DNA of 64,000 bases from Lachnospiraceae bacterium (GCA_003862155.1 QOUV01000002.1:1-64000); one strand, 5' to 3'; counted from the first letter of the stretch, positions 7,978-17,693 are shown. Translations and numbers: made by a program. Notes: generated by a model not told the origin, from the letters alone.

Positions 7978-9723
7978 TCACGCCTTCCTCAGCAGTACGC
8001 ACCCGTATCCCGGAATCGTGCCGTCGAAGGTTTCATCGGAGAGCAGTTCCTTGTATCCTTTGTATTCCAGAGCGTTTGTCTCGCCGTCGGCAGTGTGGAA
8101 AATCAGAACCTCGCCGGAACTTAAGTGGTACTCAAGCAGGCACTTGTCATCGTCAGCATTAACACTCGAGTAGCTGCCGGCGGTAAGAGCGTTTATTGTG
8201 TGGCGGAAGAATGTGAGACGCTGGTACCAGTGGTACATATCCATATCCTGCAGGTCCTTATCCCAAAGCATTCCGCGCCTGTTGTCCGGATCATCACCGC
8301 CGGTCATAGCAATCTCATCACCGTAGTAGATAAACGGTGTGCCAGGAGTAAGCATCTGGAAAGCAGCAGCAAGAGCAAGTTTTCTCTTGTCGCCACCGGC
8401 TCTCCAGAGGAAACGGCTGGTGTCATGACTGTCAATAAGATTCCACATGACAGGAAGGACAGCACTGTGATACTGACCGTTCAGGAAACCCTGCTGAGAC
8501 AGGAAACCGGATGGAGACAGATTTCCGTCGCAGAGCATGGAGGCGATATTTTTATAGAAAGCGTAGTTCATTACAGAATCCCACTCGTCGCCCTGAAGGA
8601 AATCCGGAGAAAAATGCCAGATTTCACCGACGAGAAGAGCGTCATGATTTACGGCTTTTACGGCCCTGCGGAATTTTTTCCAGAAAGAGTGACCGATCTC
8701 ATCGGCCACATCGAGCCTCCAGCCGTCGATTCCAAAATCCTTTATATAGTGGCAGGCGATATCAATCACATATGAAGCAGTCTCAGGATTCGAGAGATTA
8801 AGCTTCGGCATAAAACCGACATACGCAAAGCTCTGGAACGAAGGCTTTGACGTTTCACTTCCGAAAGAGATATCGTCGCTGTCGAGGTAGTACCAGTTAT
8901 AATACTTTGACGCTTTGCCATTTTTCTGTACATCCTTAAATGCAAAGAAGTCAGGTGATGTGTGGTTGAAAACACCGTCGAGCATTACCCTCATACCTGC
9001 GGCGTGAGCCTTGTCGACAAGCTCGTGCAGGTCATCCTGATCACCGAGTGACGGGTCGACAGAGTAGTAGTCGATGGTATCGTACTTGTGCGAGGTATTC
9101 GAGCGGAAAATAGGCGTCATGTAGATGACATCCACACCCAGTTCCTTTAAGTAAGGCAGGTGCTCTATGATGCCCTGGAGATTTCCTTTTAAGTCATCAT
9201 CCCAGTCAATCGGTGCCTTGTACCAGAGCTTGTCAGGAACCTTTTCAGTTGTAGCAAATCTGGTTGGAAAAATCTGATAGACGACAGCATTTTTGGCCCA
9301 GTCAGGTACGTGGAAGGTCTGCTCGCGGCGGGAGATAAGCGGGCAGTCGTACATCGCCTCGACATCACCCGGCTCACCTGAGAAAAATCTCGAATCACCG
9401 TACCAGATGCGGGCTCCTGCCTCATCAACCATCTCGAAAAAATACCGGAGGCAGAGCATATCAGGATTTTTTTTAAACTGCCCTGCCATTGGAATATCTA
9501 TATCCGCAGAAAAATAGTCGTGTCCGAAGTCGCTGGCATAGCGGTGCATTTTGTAGCAGGCTCTGGTGTCAGCGCGGTCAAGACCTATGTACTTGTCCTG
9601 TGTGTGCAGATATATGGCACTCATATCACCACGGCTGGTGGCGATTCTTATGCGCAGTCTGCCATCCTCGAGGAAAAAAGCATCACGCTGGTCAGCGTAA
9701 TGCGAAATGCCTGAATATATCAT
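7978..9723 (-). CDS. neopullulanase/cyclomaltodextrinase-type alpha-glycosidase (GH13)
   Basis: A 581-residue GH13 enzyme with an N-terminal beta-sandwich (~1-125, CBM34-like) and a catalytic barrel from ~140. Conserved regions are DGVFNH (~249), GWRLDVADE with nucleophile D338, LLVGEIWH with acid/base E367, and LIDSHDTSR with D434. No signal peptide is seen, so it should act in the cytosol on imported maltodextrins, cyclodextrins or pullulan fragments. RBS GGAGG precedes the ATG. It lies 17 bases downstream of the TPR-GGDEF gene on the same strand and is likely co-transcribed. Exact specificity among GH13_20 enzymes cannot be told from sequence. Confidence 0.9.
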   Translation of the reverse strand: MIYSGISHYADQRDAFFLEDGRLRIRIATSRGDMSAIYLHTQDKYIGLDRADTRACYKMHRYASDFGHDYFSADIDIPMAGQFKKNPDMLCLRYFFEMVDEAGARIWYGDSRFFSGEPGDVEAMYDCPLISRREQTFHVPDWAKNAVVYQIFPTRFATTEKVPDKLWYKAPIDWDDDLKGNLQGIIEHLPYLKELGVDVIYMTPIFRSNTSHKYDTIDYYSVDPSLGDQDDLHELVDKAHAAGMRVMLDGVFNHTSPDFFAFKDVQKNGKASKYYNWYYLDSDDISFGSETSKPSFQSFAYVGFMPKLNLSNPETASYVIDIACHYIKDFGIDGWRLDVADEIGHSFWKKFRRAVKAVNHDALLVGEIWHFSPDFLQGDEWDSVMNYAFYKNIASMLCDGNLSPSGFLSQQGFLNGQYHSAVLPVMWNLIDSHDTSRFLWRAGGDKRKLALAAAFQMLTPGTPFIYYGDEIAMTGGDDPDNRRGMLWDKDLQDMDMYHWYQRLTFFRHTINALTAGSYSSVNADDDKCLLEYHLSSGEVLIFHTADGETNALEYKGYKELLSDETFDGTIPGYGCVLLRKA

Positions 9724-9740
9724 GAAAACCTCCTTAATAA

Positions 9741-11378
9741 TCAGTCGTTTATCGAGTCATTCTCAAGCACCGATCTGTCGATTACGGCGTTGTGGATTAA
9801 GAGGATGCCGCCCTTTTTAGTCTTCTTTACTTTGTAGAGGGCGTTGTCGGCACCGTAGGTGTAGTCCCAGACACGGTTGCTGTCTCTTGGGACGGAGTTT
9901 CTGATGCCCTGAGAAATTGTAAGGAAATCAGACGTTTCCGAGTTGATGTTCGGGATCTTCATCTGATTGATACGTTCACGGATGTGCTCGGCTTTTTTCA
10001 GAATGTCAGCGTCCGTCATGTCATAGTAGATGATCATGAATTCGTCGCCGCCGTACCTCGCTGAAAAAATACGATCACACGAGATGTCCTTCAGAATGCT
10101 CGCAACCAGCTGAAGACAGTGGTCACCCTGCTGGTGTCCGTAGGTATCATTTAACTCCTTGAAAAAATCAATGTCAAGCATCTCGACACCCAGTGAGACC
10201 TGATTCTGATCAGCCATCGAAAAATAATACTCGGCCTTTTCATTAAGAAGAGCTCTGTTCGGAATCTGTGTCAGAGGATCGATCGAAGCCTCACGCAGAA
10301 GCCGGCGGTTCTCCTCCTCGATGCGGGCTGTCTCTTCACGGAGATGGTTCATATCGTTATGGATGCTTATATTTGTTTTATAGATACGCAGGTTCTCACG
10401 ATTACGCAGGCAGCTGACTCTGAAATATTTCGATTCGAGCTTGTGCACCTCGTCATGATTTTTTATCCGAAGTTGATACTTTATGTCGCGTTCCAAAAAC
10501 TGCAGCTGGATATGGGGAATCCCGGATTTCATAATGGATTTTCTTGTGATGTTCAATAATCTTCCAACGAAGTTTGTTTTTCCGGAATTCATCAGGGTAT
10601 CTGTGATCCAGTTGATATTTTCCGCGAAGTCGATATAGGAACCGTCGTAATTGGAAAGGGCATCGGCAAAATCCAAAAAAGCTGCGTCACGTTTTTCGGA
10701 CTGCTGCATTGTGTCATAGTAGTAAATCAGAACTTCACTCAGATCAGTAAAGGTTTCATCCGGATATCTGCTTTGAAGCTGCTCCTCTATAACTTTTAAC
10801 TCGGCAATTATACCCCGGGCCATGCCCAGTCTTTTTGACCAGATACTATAGGTGGCTTCCTGTGCAAGCTCAATAAGGAGGGGAAAAGGATTGTCTGATT
10901 TTTCCAGATATTTTCTGCCCTGTTTACAGTAATAGAGAGCCTTGTCGATTTCACCGATTTCATAGTAGATGTGGCCGGTGTTTACAAGGGCAGCACCATA
11001 GACGGAACTCTCCGAGCTGGCAGCATTTAAGGCTTCCTCGTAGTACTCCAGCGCAATAGGATATTCCCCATGGTTCATTGCGTCGACACCAAGAAGATTA
11101 TAGCAGATCGAAGCGGAATCCTTGTCCTCATTTATTTCGGTAAGCCTTATACCTGCACGGACATGACTTAAAAATTTCTTCATGTCGCCTTCGACATAGT
11201 ATATCCTGGCAAAATAGGCATGAGTAAACCCCAAAAGCAGTGAATTACCGCTTTTGCCTGCGTTATCCATCAGCTGCGCCAGCCGTCTCTTCACGTCAGC
11301 TCTGTTCGCATTGTATTCTTTTTCGATAATCCTAATCTGCTCCTGAATCTCAGGGGTCTGTAGATTAAAACCTTTCAT
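9741..11378 (-). CDS. TPR-repeat diguanylate cyclase (GGDEF)
   Basis: The N-terminal two-thirds consists of TPR-like helical repeats (e.g. ALVNTGHIYYEIGEIDKAL). A short coiled-coil (~335-365, rich in EETARIEEENRRLL) leads into a full GGDEF domain with DPLTQIPNRALL and intact RYGGDEF near residue 445. Residues before GGDEF read CDRIFSA, so the RxxD inhibitory site is absent. There are no transmembrane segments, so this is a soluble c-di-GMP synthase probably controlled by a protein partner. I use the ATG at 11378 because AGGAAGGGG lies just upstream. The downstream GH13 gene is close enough to be in the same operon. Confidence 0.88.
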   Translation of the reverse strand: MKGFNLQTPEIQEQIRIIEKEYNANRADVKRRLAQLMDNAGKSGNSLLLGFTHAYFARIYYVEGDMKKFLSHVRAGIRLTEINEDKDSASICYNLLGVDAMNHGEYPIALEYYEEALNAASSESSVYGAALVNTGHIYYEIGEIDKALYYCKQGRKYLEKSDNPFPLLIELAQEATYSIWSKRLGMARGIIAELKVIEEQLQSRYPDETFTDLSEVLIYYYDTMQQSEKRDAAFLDFADALSNYDGSYIDFAENINWITDTLMNSGKTNFVGRLLNITRKSIMKSGIPHIQLQFLERDIKYQLRIKNHDEVHKLESKYFRVSCLRNRENLRIYKTNISIHNDMNHLREETARIEEENRRLLREASIDPLTQIPNRALLNEKAEYYFSMADQNQVSLGVEMLDIDFFKELNDTYGHQQGDHCLQLVASILKDISCDRIFSARYGGDEFMIIYYDMTDADILKKAEHIRERINQMKIPNINSETSDFLTISQGIRNSVPRDSNRVWDYTYGADNALYKVKKTKKGGILLIHNAVIDRSVLENDSIND

Positions 11379-11453
11379 GAGCTGCCCCTTCCTTATCACT
11401 TTGTTATATCTGGATGGCTGATGACCCTGTTTTTCTAAAAAAACATCATTTTC

Positions 11454-11553
11454 CGGGTGTTTTTAAAGGAATATTTCCGTGCGAACACCCGAAAATAATG
11501 AATTTTTTCAAGAATCCGGGTCAGAGTATAATTTTTTAATAAAAAAACACCCG
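11454..11553. repeat. CGGGTGTTTT/AACACCCG palindromic repeat, copy A
   Basis: CGGGTGTT (from 11454) pairs with AACACCCG further right. A block TTTTCAAGAATCCGGGTCA follows, then a second AACACCCG ending at 11553. The same parts occur at 40410-40560. It lies in the 720-base gap between the divergent TPR-GGDEF and thrS genes; the rest of 11560-11750 is AT-rich with nothing I recognise. Confidence 0.6.
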
Positions 11554-11753
11554 TAAAATAGAAAAAAACTTGGATACACCGGTGACTGGAGATCTGTGGC
11601 CAACGGCCAAAAGTCTGGAATGAGACACCGGCAATCAAATATTCACGAGATATTTTTAGTATATCACAGAATATGATGAAAAAATAGTCAAAATAATTCA
11701 GCTTACGTCAAAAAACTTTAAAATGGATTTTTTTCAAAACATCAGAAAAGGAC

Positions 11754-11782
11754 TTTACATTCGCAAAAAATAGGTCTAAGAT
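11754..11782 (+). promoter_or_regulatory. promoter of the T-box-thrS transcript
   Basis: TTTACA (11754-11759), 17-base spacer, TAAGAT (11777-11782). The predicted start near 11789 is just ahead of the T-box leader. Confidence 0.65.
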
Positions 11783-11788
11783 TAGCAA

Positions 11789-12040
11789 CGTAAAAAATAT
11801 TAAAACGTTGACGAGAAGAGTAGCGATAAACCGCTGTCACAGAGAGGGGCACACGTGGATGGAAGTGTCCTGTCAGATCTGTCGTGAAGACCATCTCCGA
11901 GTGACCCTTAATCGGGTACGGCGACTCCGTTACAGTCTAATTAAGTGGCTGGTTTTTATACCGGCAAGCAGGGTGGAACCGCGTATTCATTTACGTCCCT
12001 CGCACAGGCTTTTGTTGTTGTGTGAGTGGCGCTTTTTTTA
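11789..12040 (+). promoter_or_regulatory. T-box leader controlling thrS
   Basis: The invariant T-box AGGGTGGAACCGCG is at 11970-11983, with the CAGAGAG element and GAAGAGTAGCGAT-like Stem I sequence upstream (11814-11850). The leader ends in a terminator, CTCGCAC (11999-12005) pairing with GTGTGAG (12020-12026), followed by a T run to 12039. Uncharged tRNA-Thr would be expected to stabilise the antiterminator and switch on thrS. Threonine specificity is inferred from the downstream gene; ACC at 11904-11906 is a possible specifier codon, but I did not fold Stem I. Confidence 0.92.
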
Positions 12041-12101
12041 TGCCATCACACGGTTTGTGCAGGCGCAGGACCGGTAGTCTTGTGCCAAAGAAAGGAACAT
12101 T

Positions 12102-13883
12102 ATGGACAAGGAAAAGTATCTGGAAGTGTATCGTCATTCACTGGCACACATTCTCGCAAAGGCAGTCATCGAGCTGTACGGAAAAGACGTACAGTACGCT
12201 ATCGGACCTCAGATCGCCGATGGCTTCTACTATGACTTCAAGCTTCCTGACGGAGTGAGCGTTCAGGAGTCTGATTTCAAGAAGATCGAAGATAAGATGC
12301 GTGAGATCATCAAGCGCCGTGAGGACTGGACTGTTAAGGAAGTCTCAAAGCAGGAGGCACTTGACCTTTTCAAAGATCAGAAGTATAAGACAGAGCTTAT
12401 CAAGGACCTTCCAGAGGGTGAGAAGATCACGATATACTGGACAGGTGATGACTATGTTGACCTCTGCCGCGGACCTCACGTTGACAATTCTCAGGAGCTT
12501 ATGAGCGCCGCATTTGAGATCAGAAGCGTTTCAGGTGCTTACTGGAGAGGTGATGAGCACAACGATTCACTTACCCGTATTTATGCATATGCATTCCCTG
12601 ACAAGAAGCAGCTCAAAGAGCACAAGGCTCTTATAAAAGAAGCCAAAGAGAGGGACCACAAGAAGATCGGACCTCAGCTCGAGCTGTTCATGTTCGATGA
12701 GACTGCTCCTGGTATGCCTTACTGGCTTCCGAGAGGCTGGAAGGTCTTCAACGCACTGCTCGATTTCTGGAGAGGAATCCACGAGGAGCACGGATATCAT
12801 GAGATCTCAGGACCTGTCCTTTCAAAGAAGGAACTCTGGGTTACTTCAGGACACTGGGCTCATTATCAGGACGGAATGTTTGTCCTCGAGGGTGAGACAG
12901 ATGCCGATACATACGCATTAAAGCCTATGAACTGCCCGAATGCGATCAAGGTCTACATGAACAAATCACGTTCATACAGAGATCTTCCTCTGCGTATCAA
13001 CCAGGTCGATGTCATCCACAGAAAAGAGAAGTCAGGCGAGCTGAACGGTCTTTTCCGTGTTCAGATGTTCAGACAGGATGATGCTCATATCCTCGTTACT
13101 GAGGACCAGATCGGAGAGGAGATCAAGGATATCATGGAGATCGCTACCGAGATCTATGGTACATTCGGACTCACTTACAAGGCTGAGCTCTCCACAAGAC
13201 CTGATGACTACATGGGAGATATCGAGGTTTGGAACCAGGCCGAGGCTGACTTAAAGGATATCCTCGACAAGACTTACGGCCCTGGAAACTACGAGATCAA
13301 CGAAGGCGACGGAGCTTTCTATGGCCCGAAGATCGACCTTAAAATGAAGGATGCTCTTGGCCGTGAGTGGCAGATGGGTACTATCCAGCTCGACTTCCAG
13401 CTCCCTCTGAACTTCGATATGAAGTACACAGCTGCTGATTCTTCTCAGAAGAGACCTGTCATGATCCACAGAGCTATCTTCGGTTCTATGGAGCGTTTCA
13501 TCGGAATCCTGATCGAGAACTTCAAGGGAAGCTTCCCGTTCTGGCTCTCTCCGTATCAGGTAGGCATCGTTCCGATCAGAGAAGAGCACAACGACTACGC
13601 CAGAGAAGTTGAGAAGCTTTTAAGAAAGAACCATGTTCGTGTTGAGACCGACTACTCTGAGGCCAACATGAAGAACAAGATCAAGAATTTCAAGAACTTC
13701 AAGGATCCTTACATCCTCGTTCTTGGAGACAAGGAGAAGGAGAACCGTACAGTTTCCATCAATCTCCGCGGAAGCAACAAGCAGCTCAACAATGTACCTC
13801 TCGATACCTTCGTTGCTATGTGCAATAAGATGAACGAAGAGCATTCACTCGATCTGATCGAAGAAGTTCCTTCAGAAGACTGA
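12102..13883 (+). CDS. thrS: threonine-tRNA ligase, without TGS domain
   Basis: Cytosolic class II aminoacyl-tRNA synthetase charging tRNA-Thr. The protein starts directly in the editing domain: HSLAH (~11) and CRGPH (~122) supply the zinc/editing histidines and cysteine. The catalytic core holds YWLPRGWKVFNALLDF, PMNCPNAIKVY and RVQMFRQDDAHI, and the anticodon-binding domain ends the chain. At 593 residues it lacks the ~60-residue N-terminal TGS domain of most ThrRS. AAAGGAAC precedes the ATG, and no TGS sequence is encoded upstream; that space is the T-box. Regulation is by the T-box leader, and a strong terminator follows. Confidence 0.97.
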   Translation: MDKEKYLEVYRHSLAHILAKAVIELYGKDVQYAIGPQIADGFYYDFKLPDGVSVQESDFKKIEDKMREIIKRREDWTVKEVSKQEALDLFKDQKYKTELIKDLPEGEKITIYWTGDDYVDLCRGPHVDNSQELMSAAFEIRSVSGAYWRGDEHNDSLTRIYAYAFPDKKQLKEHKALIKEAKERDHKKIGPQLELFMFDETAPGMPYWLPRGWKVFNALLDFWRGIHEEHGYHEISGPVLSKKELWVTSGHWAHYQDGMFVLEGETDADTYALKPMNCPNAIKVYMNKSRSYRDLPLRINQVDVIHRKEKSGELNGLFRVQMFRQDDAHILVTEDQIGEEIKDIMEIATEIYGTFGLTYKAELSTRPDDYMGDIEVWNQAEADLKDILDKTYGPGNYEINEGDGAFYGPKIDLKMKDALGREWQMGTIQLDFQLPLNFDMKYTAADSSQKRPVMIHRAIFGSMERFIGILIENFKGSFPFWLSPYQVGIVPIREEHNDYAREVEKLLRKNHVRVETDYSEANMKNKIKNFKNFKDPYILVLGDKEKENRTVSINLRGSNKQLNNVPLDTFVAMCNKMNEEHSLDLIEEVPSED

Positions 13884-13905
13884 TCGAATAATATATGACT
13901 AACTT

Positions 13906-13941
13906 CGGGCCGGGGCTATATGCCCCGGCTCTTGTTTTTTT
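13906..13941 (+). terminator. terminator after thrS
   Basis: GCCGGGGC (13909-13916) and GCCCCGGC (13922-13929) form a perfect stem with a 5-base loop, followed by a T run to 13941. Confidence 0.85.
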
Positions 13942-14000
13942 GGAAAAATAGGAGAAGTATGCTATAATACGACCCAAACAAAGAAAGGAAAACGGAAACT

Positions 14001-15389
14001 ATGGAAAATAAACCTAAAAGAGGCTCGTTTACCGGTCAGCTCGGATTTGTGCTTGCGGCAGCTGGATCTGCGGTCGGAGTAGGAAATCTCTGGAGGTTCC
14101 CGTATCTGGCAGCAAAGGACGGCGGAGGACTTTTTATCATAATCTACCTGATCCTCGTCGTGACCTTTGGTTTTACGCTTCTTACCTCAGATATCACCAT
14201 AGGAAGAAAGACCGGAAAGAGTGCGATCGGAGCCTACACCGAGATGAATCCGAAGTGGAAGTTTCTCGGAGTGCTGACATTTTTCGTACCGGTCATAATC
14301 ATGACATACTACGCTGTCATAGGCGGATGGATCGCTAAGTATATGGTGGCGTATCTTACCGGAGAGGGAGGCGCAGCGGCGAAGGACGGATACTTTACCT
14401 CATTTATTTCTGACCCTGTACAGTCTTCTGTATATGCGGTTATTTTTATGGTGGTCACAGCGGTCATCATTTACCGTGGAGTGGAAAAGGGAATCGAGAG
14501 CTGCTCGAGATTTATGATGCCGATTCTGCTAGTGCTTATCATTTTCGTCGCTGTATATTCACTCTTTATACATCATGGCGACAGAAATGGTCTTCAGGGA
14601 TTTATGGTCTACATCACTCCGGATGTAAAAGGACTTACTGTAAAGAAATTCATGGCGGTCCTTCTCGATGCGATGAGCCAGCTTTTCTTCTCGCTGTCGG
14701 TCTCGATGGGAATCATGATCACCTATGGCTCATACGTAAAGAAGGACGTCGACCTGAACAAATCGATAAGCCAGATAGAGATCTTCGATACCGGGGTCGC
14801 TCTGCTTGCGGGTATGGCTATCATCCCGGCTATCTATGTATTCTCAGGACTTTCAGGTATGAACGCCGGACCTGGACTGATGTTTATCTCGCTGCCTAAG
14901 GTCTTCGCTTCTATGGGAGTCTTTGGAAATGTAGTCGGAGCTGCATTTTTCATTATGGCTGTCTTCGCGACGCTTACCTCCTGCATCTCGGTGCTCGAGG
15001 CCATCACTGCGAACTGCATGGAAGTCTTCCATACCGACAGGCACAAGACGACTCTCGTGCTCGGTATCATTTACACGATCGCATCTGTCATCATCTCACT
15101 CGGCTACAGCGTCTTCTACTGTAAGATACCTCTTCCGAACGGAACTGTGGGACAGCTTCTTGACCTGATGGACTATGTGTCGAACTCATTCATGATGCCG
15201 TTCATCTCGTTTTTGTCTACTATCCTTATAGGCTGGATAGTCCGTCCGCAGTGGATCATTGGAGAGGTGGAGTCGAGCGGAGTCCGCTTCCACAGAAAGC
15301 AGCTCTATATCATAATGGTAAAGTTTGTCTGCCCTGTGATCATGATCATGCTCTTTTTGCAGAGCACCGGTCTGCTCGCAAAGCTATAG
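14001..15389 (+). CDS. sodium-dependent transporter, NSS (SNF) family
   Basis: A 462-residue LeuT/MhsT-like Na+:amino-acid or Na+:amine symporter. The N-terminal family signature GFVLAAAGSAVGVGNLWRFP spans transmembrane segment 1, and PYLAAKDGGGLF follows. About 11 hydrophobic segments are visible, typical of bacterial members that lack TM12. AAAGGAAA precedes the ATG. An extended -10 (TGCTATAAT, 13960-13968) lies just after the thrS terminator, so it has its own promoter with a weak -35. It is followed closely (35 bases) by a GH13 gene and may be co-transcribed. The substrate is unknown. Confidence 0.92.
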   Translation: MENKPKRGSFTGQLGFVLAAAGSAVGVGNLWRFPYLAAKDGGGLFIIIYLILVVTFGFTLLTSDITIGRKTGKSAIGAYTEMNPKWKFLGVLTFFVPVIIMTYYAVIGGWIAKYMVAYLTGEGGAAAKDGYFTSFISDPVQSSVYAVIFMVVTAVIIYRGVEKGIESCSRFMMPILLVLIIFVAVYSLFIHHGDRNGLQGFMVYITPDVKGLTVKKFMAVLLDAMSQLFFSLSVSMGIMITYGSYVKKDVDLNKSISQIEIFDTGVALLAGMAIIPAIYVFSGLSGMNAGPGLMFISLPKVFASMGVFGNVVGAAFFIMAVFATLTSCISVLEAITANCMEVFHTDRHKTTLVLGIIYTIASVIISLGYSVFYCKIPLPNGTVGQLLDLMDYVSNSFMMPFISFLSTILIGWIVRPQWIIGEVESSGVRFHRKQLYIIMVKFVCPVIMIMLFLQSTGLLAKL

Positions 15390-15424
15390 TACCTTAAATA
15401 CAAGCAGGAGAAAGGAGAACAGCT

Positions 15425-16759
15425 ATGGAAAATATTTTTAATGAACACCCATGGTGGGAATCAGCGGTTTTTTACCAGATCTATCCGCTTGGTATGTGCG
15501 GTGCGCCGTTTGAAAATGACGGCATCTTAGAGCACAGGATTCTCAAAGTGCTCGACTGGATCCCGCACCTTCAGAAACTGAATGTAAATGCCGTGTATTT
15601 TTCACCGCTTTTCGAGAGCGACACCCACGGCTACAACACCCGTGATTACCGCAAAGTCGACACCCGCCTCGGCACGAATGACGATCTGAAGGAAGTTATC
15701 TCGGCTCTTCACGATGCCGGCATCAGAGTCATCCTCGACGGTGTCTTCAACCACGTCGGGCGCGGCTTCTTCGGTTTTAAGGATGTTCAGGAGAAAAAAT
15801 GGGACTCACCTTACAAGGACTGGTTTAATATCAGCTTCGACGGCAATTCGAATTACAACGACGGTTTCTGGTATGAGGGCTGGGAAGGCGCCTATGACCT
15901 TGTAAAGCTGAACCTTAAGAACCCTGCTGTGACCGACTACCTGATGGAATCTGTAAAATATTGGATAGATGAATTCGGGATCGATGGCCTGCGCTTAGAC
16001 GTCGCCTACATGGTCGACCGGGAATTTTTAAAGAGGCTTCGCAGAGAGACCGCGGCATGGAAGAAGGACTTCTTCCTCGCCGGTGAGATGATCGGCGGGA
16101 ATTACAACGACATCATGAATCCTGAGATGTGCCACTCGGCTACAAACTACGAGTGCCGCAAGGGCATCTATTCTGCAATCAACTCCGGTAATTTATTTGA
16201 GATCTGCCATTCGCTTTTAAGACAGTTTGGAAAAGAGCAGTGGTGCCTCTACACTGGAAAGCATCTGCTGTCATTTGTCGACAATCACGATGTGACAAGG
16301 ATCGCGACGATATTAAACGACAGGAGAAATCTGCCGATTGCATACGCGTTCGTCTTCGCCCAGCCGGGAATACCGGTAGTCTACTATGGCTCTGAGTGGG
16401 GGATTGAGGGCGACAAGAACAGTGGTGACCCGGCACTCCGCCCAGCTCTCGATAAGCCTGAGTGGAACGGACTCTGCGATACTGTCTCTGCCATGGCGAA
16501 GGCCCACAGGGAGTCGAAGGCTCTCTGCTTCGGAGATTTCTCTATGAGACTTCTTGAAAATATGCACTGCATCTTTGAGAGGAACTGCGACGGTGACAGA
16601 GTTATGGTTGCGATCAATCTCGAAGACAACGAGTACCATGCCCATTTCGATGCGCAGGCCGGACGCGCCAGGGACCTGATCACTGGTGAGTGGCACGACT
16701 TCGGCGGCGGACTCGTGATGGAGCCGCATTGTGCATATTTTCTGCACGTTGAGGACTGA
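15425..16759 (+). CDS. alpha-amylase-family glycoside hydrolase (GH13), short form
   Basis: A 444-residue single-domain GH13 protein with no N-terminal accessory domain or signal peptide. Conserved regions: DGVFNHVG (~105), GLRLDVAY with nucleophile D192, FLAGEMIGG with acid/base E221, and FVDNHDVTR with D289. It is probably a cytosolic alpha-glucosidase or maltodextrin hydrolase. AGGAGA precedes the ATG, 35 bases after the NSS transporter. Together with the neopullulanase (7978-9723) and malQ (63056 onward) it gives maltodextrin breakdown. Exact activity (hydrolase or transglycosidase) is not predictable here. Confidence 0.88.
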   Translation: MENIFNEHPWWESAVFYQIYPLGMCGAPFENDGILEHRILKVLDWIPHLQKLNVNAVYFSPLFESDTHGYNTRDYRKVDTRLGTNDDLKEVISALHDAGIRVILDGVFNHVGRGFFGFKDVQEKKWDSPYKDWFNISFDGNSNYNDGFWYEGWEGAYDLVKLNLKNPAVTDYLMESVKYWIDEFGIDGLRLDVAYMVDREFLKRLRRETAAWKKDFFLAGEMIGGNYNDIMNPEMCHSATNYECRKGIYSAINSGNLFEICHSLLRQFGKEQWCLYTGKHLLSFVDNHDVTRIATILNDRRNLPIAYAFVFAQPGIPVVYYGSEWGIEGDKNSGDPALRPALDKPEWNGLCDTVSAMAKAHRESKALCFGDFSMRLLENMHCIFERNCDGDRVMVAINLEDNEYHAHFDAQAGRARDLITGEWHDFGGGLVMEPHCAYFLHVED

Positions 16760-16766
16760 TATAAAA

Positions 16767-16802
16767 AGCCGGCTTCTGATGTCAGAGGCCGGCTGTTTTT
16801 TT
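16767..16802 (+). terminator. bidirectional terminator between GH13 and araC-type gene
   Basis: GCCGGC-T-TCTGA pairs with TCAGA-G-GCCGGC (16768-16793), followed by eight T. The right side overlaps the last codons of the convergent AraC-family gene. Confidence 0.8.
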
Positions 16803-17693
16803 GCGGTAGTCCCGCGGGGACATACCCATGACTCGGGAGAAGACTTTTGAAAAATAGTTGGAGTCGCCGATCCCTACGAGGTCGGCGATCTCTGAAATCG
16901 AGCTGTCGGTATCGGTAAGATACGGCAGCGATTTTTTTATACGATACTCCTGTAGAAATGAGAAAAGCGTGACGTTCATTCCGGCCTTGAAGGTCCGGGA
17001 GCACTCACTTCTGGAGAGACCTACAGACGAGGCAATATCCTCGAGTGAAATATCTTCCTGATAATTTGTTTCTATAAATGAGATGATGCTTCGGATCCGG
17101 CTGTAATTTTTGGCATTCAGTTGTTTGTCAGGATTCTGGACAACAGCGCCGTGAAGGCAAAAAAGCCTCCAGAGAGATGAGAGGATAGAGACAATCGAAA
17201 GCTCGTATCCGGGTGCCTTTTTATCACCAGTTGAGATCAGAGATCTCGTGAGCTTTGAAAATTCAGCCTCCCAGTCGGACATTTTCTGATGGTCGATGCG
17301 AAAGCCAAAGCATGAGAAATTGTCGGAGAGATCCGTGACATATTTTTCATGGATGCGGCTCGCATCGAAGCCGTAGATGAGCTTTGGGTCGAAAGTCACA
17401 GCGGTGTAATGGCAGTCGGCCTCGCTTCCCGGAATCCTGTTTCCGGAGTGGAGGGCACCGCAGTTGCAGAAGATCACATCGCCTTTTTTTACAGAAAAGA
17501 GTGCGTCATTGATATGGTACTCCATTTCACCGTCTGTGATCAGAGTGATCTCGGCTTCCGGGTGCCAGTGCCAGAGAAAAGTGCCGCCGTCGTAGCCATT
17601 TAAGTGCTCGCGGCTTATCAGAAACGGAAAACCGTAGTCGCCGTGCTCCTTCTTCTCTTTTCTGGTCATATCGGTGATTATCTGCTTTGGCAT
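16782..17693 (-). CDS. AraC-family transcriptional regulator
   Basis: A ~303-residue regulator with an N-terminal cupin sensor domain (HWHPEAEITLITDGEMEYHI, then VKKGDVIFCNCGALHS) and a C-terminal pair of helix-turn-helix motifs (ISLEDIASSVGLSRSECSR; SISEIADLVGIGDSNYFSK) ending RDYRKKTAGL. The start is the ATG at 17693 because AGGAGGT is placed correctly upstream; the longer frame has no RBS. It is divergent from galK and convergent with GH13, so a sugar-responsive regulator of either is plausible but not shown. It has its own promoter (17722-17750). Confidence 0.9.
   Translation of the reverse strand: MPKQIITDMTRKEKKEHGDYGFPFLISREHLNGYDGGTFLWHWHPEAEITLITDGEMEYHINDALFSVKKGDVIFCNCGALHSGNRIPGSEADCHYTAVTFDPKLIYGFDASRIHEKYVTDLSDNFSCFGFRIDHQKMSDWEAEFSKLTRSLISTGDKKAPGYELSIVSILSSLWRLFCLHGAVVQNPDKQLNAKNYSRIRSIISFIETNYQEDISLEDIASSVGLSRSECSRTFKAGMNVTLFSFLQEYRIKKSLPYLTDTDSSISEIADLVGIGDSNYFSKVFSRVMGMSPRDYRKKTAGL

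Noticed and set aside
11435-11638. Short minus-strand frame upstream of the TPR-GGDEF gene
   Set aside because: AT-rich, overlaps the palindromic repeat, no RBS and no family resemblance.
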